Origin: Aquirhabdus sp.
GTDB lineage: Bacteria; Pseudomonadota; Gammaproteobacteria; Pseudomonadales; Moraxellaceae
Assembly (NCBI GenBank): GCA_030150595.1
Contig: JASLFQ010000111.1
Location: 1-8,757 of the forward strand
Length of the DNA stretch: 8,757 nt
Direction of reading: 5' to 3'
A program made the translations under genes and the position numbers. Shown in pieces: positions 6,794 through 8,757 of the stretch. A model generated the notes under the pieces. The model ran no database searches, was not told the DNA's origin, and saw only the letters and a list, made by a program, of their open reading frames with translations. Every line of letters begins with the position of its first letter. Position 1 is the first letter of the stretch.

Positions 6794-8125
6794 TCAAACC
6801 TCTGCCACAAACTGCTTAATCCCCGCCTTCATTTCGGTCAGCGTTTCTTGCGCCGCTGCTAATGTTTCTTCTAAATCAGCTTGCGTATGACTACTCGAAA
6901 TAAATCCAGCCTCAAATGCAGATGGCGCGAGATAAACGCCACGTTTCAACATGCCATGAAAGAACTCACGGAATGCAGCAACATCGCAGTTGGTCATTGC
7001 TTCATAACTCGACAAATCTTTTGAATCGGTAAAATAAATTCCAAACATACCGCCAGCTTGCTGGACTTGTAGCGGAATACCAACGTCATCCGCGATAGCT
7101 TTTAAACCATTCAATAATAAAGAAAGTTTAGTCGATAATTGCGTATAAAAACCATCGACAGAAATGAGCTTCAACATCGCAATCCCAGCACGCATCGCGA
7201 GCGGATTACCTGACAAAGTACCAGCTTGATAAACACCACCCAGCGGCGCGATGCAATTCATAATTTCACGTTTACCGCCAAACGCACCGACAGGCAGACC
7301 CGCACCAATGATTTTACCTAGCGTGGTCAAGTCAGGCGTAATGCCGTAATGTGCCTGCGCACCGCCTAAAGCAACCCGGAATCCAGTCATTACTTCATCA
7401 AAAATCAATACTGCACCAGCCTTTGTACATTCATCGCGTAAAATTTGCAGGAAGCCTCTAATTGGCAACACCAAATTCATATTCCCCGCGACAGGCTCAA
7501 CGATGATGCAAGCGATCTGATCACCATATTCAGCAAAACAAGCTTTCACAGCTTCAATATCATTGAATGGCAATGTGATCGTGTGCTGCGCCAAATCCTT
7601 CGGCACACCCAACGAAGTTGGAACGCCTAAAGTCAACATGCCCGACCCTGCTTTCACCAATAACGAATCCGCATGACCGTGATAGCAACCTTCAAACTTA
7701 ACGATCTTATCGCGACCAGTGTAGCCACGCGCCAAACGAATGGCACTCATACAGGCTTCAGTACCAGAGCTGGTCATCCGTACCATATCCATAGACGGCA
7801 TGATCTTGCAAATAAGATCAGCAACTGTCGTTTCACTTGGCGTTGGCGCACCAAAACTCAAACCATCAGCAGCAGCATCAATCACCGCTTGCACGATTTC
7901 TGGATGCGCATGACCCAAAATCATTGGACCCCATGAACCGACATAATCAATGTAACGCTTACCATCCGCATCAAATAAATATGCACCTTTTGCTTTCTGC
8001 ACGAATACAGGCGTGCCGCCAACGCCTTTAAATGCACGAACTGGCGAATTGACCCCACCTGGAATATGGACACTTGCGGCATTGAACAGGGCTTGGTTGC
8101 TGGAGGTATTTGATGAATTGGTCAT
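6794..8125 (-). CDS. hemL: Glutamate-1-semialdehyde 2,1-aminomutase
   Basis: This PLP-dependent cytoplasmic enzyme converts glutamate-1-semialdehyde to 5-aminolevulinate, the last step of the C5 route to heme. The protein is 443 residues (E. coli 426), of which about 10 N-terminal residues are a Ser/Asn-rich lead. Family landmarks run in order: [13 protein letters not shown] near the N-terminus, [52 protein letters not shown], and [11 protein letters not shown] with the PLP-contacting aspartate. The Schiff-base lysine is K271 in [12 protein letters not shown]. The tail continues with [10 protein letters not shown]. The only reasonable start is ATG at 8125; the bases before it (AAGTCCAAATCGCT) hold no clear Shine-Dalgarno site, so initiation may be weak or leaderless-like. 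It is the first gene of a two-gene unit with the FKBP isomerase and diverges from the GDT1-family gene. Identification is very secure. Confidence 0.98.
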   Translation of the reverse strand: MTNSSNTSSNQALFNAASVHIPGGVNSPVRAFKGVGGTPVFVQKAKGAYLFDADGKRYIDYVGSWGPMILGHAHPEIVQAVIDAAADGLSFGAPTPSETTVADLICKIMPSMDMVRMTSSGTEACMSAIRLARGYTGRDKIVKFEGCYHGHADSLLVKAGSGMLTLGVPTSLGVPKDLAQHTITLPFNDIEAVKACFAEYGDQIACIIVEPVAGNMNLVLPIRGFLQILRDECTKAGAVLIFDEVMTGFRVALGGAQAHYGITPDLTTLGKIIGAGLPVGAFGGKREIMNCIAPLGGVYQAGTLSGNPLAMRAGIAMLKLISVDGFYTQLSTKLSLLLNGLKAIADDVGIPLQVQQAGGMFGIYFTDSKDLSSYEAMTNCDVAAFREFFHGMLKRGVYLAPSAFEAGFISSSHTQADLEETLAAAQETLTEMKAGIKQFVAEV

Positions 8126-8214
8126 AGCGATTTGGACTTAAAAAGATGATGGCGATTAGGGTGATAGTTTAACGTGTGACGGATTAGGAGTGTTAATAAT
8201 TCACAGAAATGAGT

Positions 8215-8243
8215 TTGACATGATTTAGGCTAAAACCTAAGAT
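8215..8243 (+). promoter_or_regulatory. Sigma-70-type promoter for the GDT1/TMEM165-family gene
   Basis: A perfect -35 TTGACA (8215-8220) is followed after exactly 17 bases by the -10 hexamer TAAGAT (8238-8243, 4 of 6 matches). The start of transcription would fall near 8250, giving a leader of about 50 nt before the ATG at 8299. This is the best promoter match in the window. The leader is too short for a yybP-ykoY manganese riboswitch. Confidence 0.7.
8225..8240. promoter_or_regulatory. Inverted repeat TTAGG-N6-CCTAA inside the promoter spacer, candidate operator
   Basis: The perfect 5-bp half-sites TTAGG (8225-8229) and CCTAA (8236-8240) flank CTAAAA. The repeat sits between the -35 and -10 hexamers and overlaps the -10, where a bound repressor would block polymerase. 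Further TTAGG copies lie at 8156-8160 and 8184-8188, and another CCTAA at 8257-8261. The half-sites resemble those of DtxR-type metalloregulators, though the spacing differs from the classical 19-bp DtxR box. The operator role is inference. Confidence 0.4.
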
Positions 8244-8298
8244 TGCGGCTGAAAATCCTAAAGAACCTCTAATTTCTTACACCTTTGAAGGAACTAGT

Positions 8299-8757
8299 AT
8301 GAACTGGGCTGCCTTCCTCTCCAGCTTCAGCACAATGTTGCTCGTCGAGCTACCTGATAAAACCCTGATCGCCACACTCATTCTTTCGACGCGCTATCAT
8401 AAAATTCCAGTATTTATTGGCGTCAGTCTCGCATTTTTAGCGCAATGTGTTATTGCGGTTTTAGCAGGATCACTGCTGACTAAATTACCAGAGAATGTCG
8501 TTGCTTATATCGTGGCAACGCTTTTTGCGGTTGGTGCAATCGTCTTATGGCGTGCAGCAAGTCAGGCAGGCGAAGACGAAGAAGTCAAATCAGTACTGAC
8601 AACCTCACCTTTTAAAATGGCGTTGGTTTCATTTACCGTTTTGTTTGCTGCTGAATGGGGCGACGCATCGCAATTACTGACGGTGGCATTGACGGCTAAA
8701 TACCACGCGCCTTTTGCAGTTGGTTTGGGTTCTTGGTTGGCTTTAGTTGGTGTTGCT
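8299..8757 (+). CDS. GDT1/TMEM165 (UPF0016) family membrane protein, likely Mn2+ exporter (3' end cut)
   Basis: The first 153 residues of a protein usually about 190-220 long are present before the window ends. It is hydrophobic throughout, apart from an acidic loop (GEDEEVK, about 94-100). The family is marked by two copies of E-x-G-D-(K/R)-(S/T), one in each half. Here they are E17-L-P-D20-K-T22 and E119-W-G-D122-A-S-Q125. Bacterial members such as Vibrio cholerae MneA export manganese, and eukaryotic ones move Mn2+/Ca2+ with H+. The first copy has proline where glycine is usual and the second has alanine at the basic position; the acidic ion-binding residues are kept. The ATG at 8299 has AAGGA (8288-8292) at 6-nt spacing and follows a good promoter. 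It diverges from hemL. Family membership is firm; the ion specificity is inferred from relatives. Confidence 0.9.
   Translation, partial: MNWAAFLSSFSTMLLVELPDKTLIATLILSTRYHKIPVFIGVSLAFLAQCVIAVLAGSLLTKLPENVVAYIVATLFAVGAIVLWRAASQAGEDEEVKSVLTTSPFKMALVSFTVLFAAEWGDASQLLTVALTAKYHAPFAVGLGSWLALVGVA

Noticed and set aside
6790..6810. TTG start that would extend the FKBP protein by seven residues
   Set aside because: It lies inside hemL. The ATG at 6789 has AGAGG upstream and gives the normal FKBP12-like length.
7445..8031. Plus-strand open frames within hemL
   Set aside because: These are antisense shadows of a highly conserved enzyme; their His/Thr/Gln-rich translations resemble no protein.
8244..8298. 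yybP-ykoY manganese riboswitch ahead of the GDT1-family gene
   Set aside because: The leader from the likely transcription start is only about 50 nt, and I see no paired helices or expression-platform terminator of the expected size.

Overview
The window looks like chromosomal DNA of a gammaproteobacterium, most likely from the Moraxellaceae and close to Acinetobacter. This is inference from protein character: the CCA-adding enzyme reads like Acinetobacter versions, a gspE gene stands without other gsp genes on its upstream side, and the DNA is moderately AT-rich. No ribosomal RNA or marker gene is present to settle the genus. Most genes are ordinary housekeeping or conserved genes. No tRNA, rRNA, CRISPR array, transposase or phage structural gene was seen.

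Layout. Positions 1-1413 (minus) hold most of gspE, the type II secretion ATPase, cut by the left edge. Next, also minus, is a seven-helix hemolysin III/YqfA-type membrane protein (1517-2206). An AT-rich divergent spacer separates it from cca (2491-3783, plus), the tRNA CCA-adding enzyme, followed by a DUF1993 protein (3848-4354). A hairpin-bearing spacer leads to a less common gene, a TM2 membrane anchor fused to a long TPR array (4534-6024). It ends 7 bp from the end of a convergent, AT-richer small HNH-nuclease-like gene (6032-6364, minus). Further right, on the minus strand, hemL (6794-8125) and an FKBP-type prolyl isomerase (6451-6789) form a tight two-gene unit with a 4-nt gap. Divergent from hemL, a GDT1/TMEM165-family membrane protein gene (8299 onward) begins behind a strong sigma-70-like promoter and is cut by the right edge.

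How the genes fit together. The only strong operon evidence is hemL-FKBP: the FKBP ribosome binding site lies inside the end of hemL. The TM2-TPR and HNH genes look like an accessory pair set between conserved genes, but they are convergent and cannot share a promoter, so I do not claim they form one system. The most intriguing non-coding signal is the hemL/GDT1 divergent spacer. It contains five TTAGG/CCTAA half-sites, two of which form an inverted repeat inside the promoter spacer of the putative manganese exporter. This hints at metal-responsive control. No convincing undescribed multi-gene system is visible.
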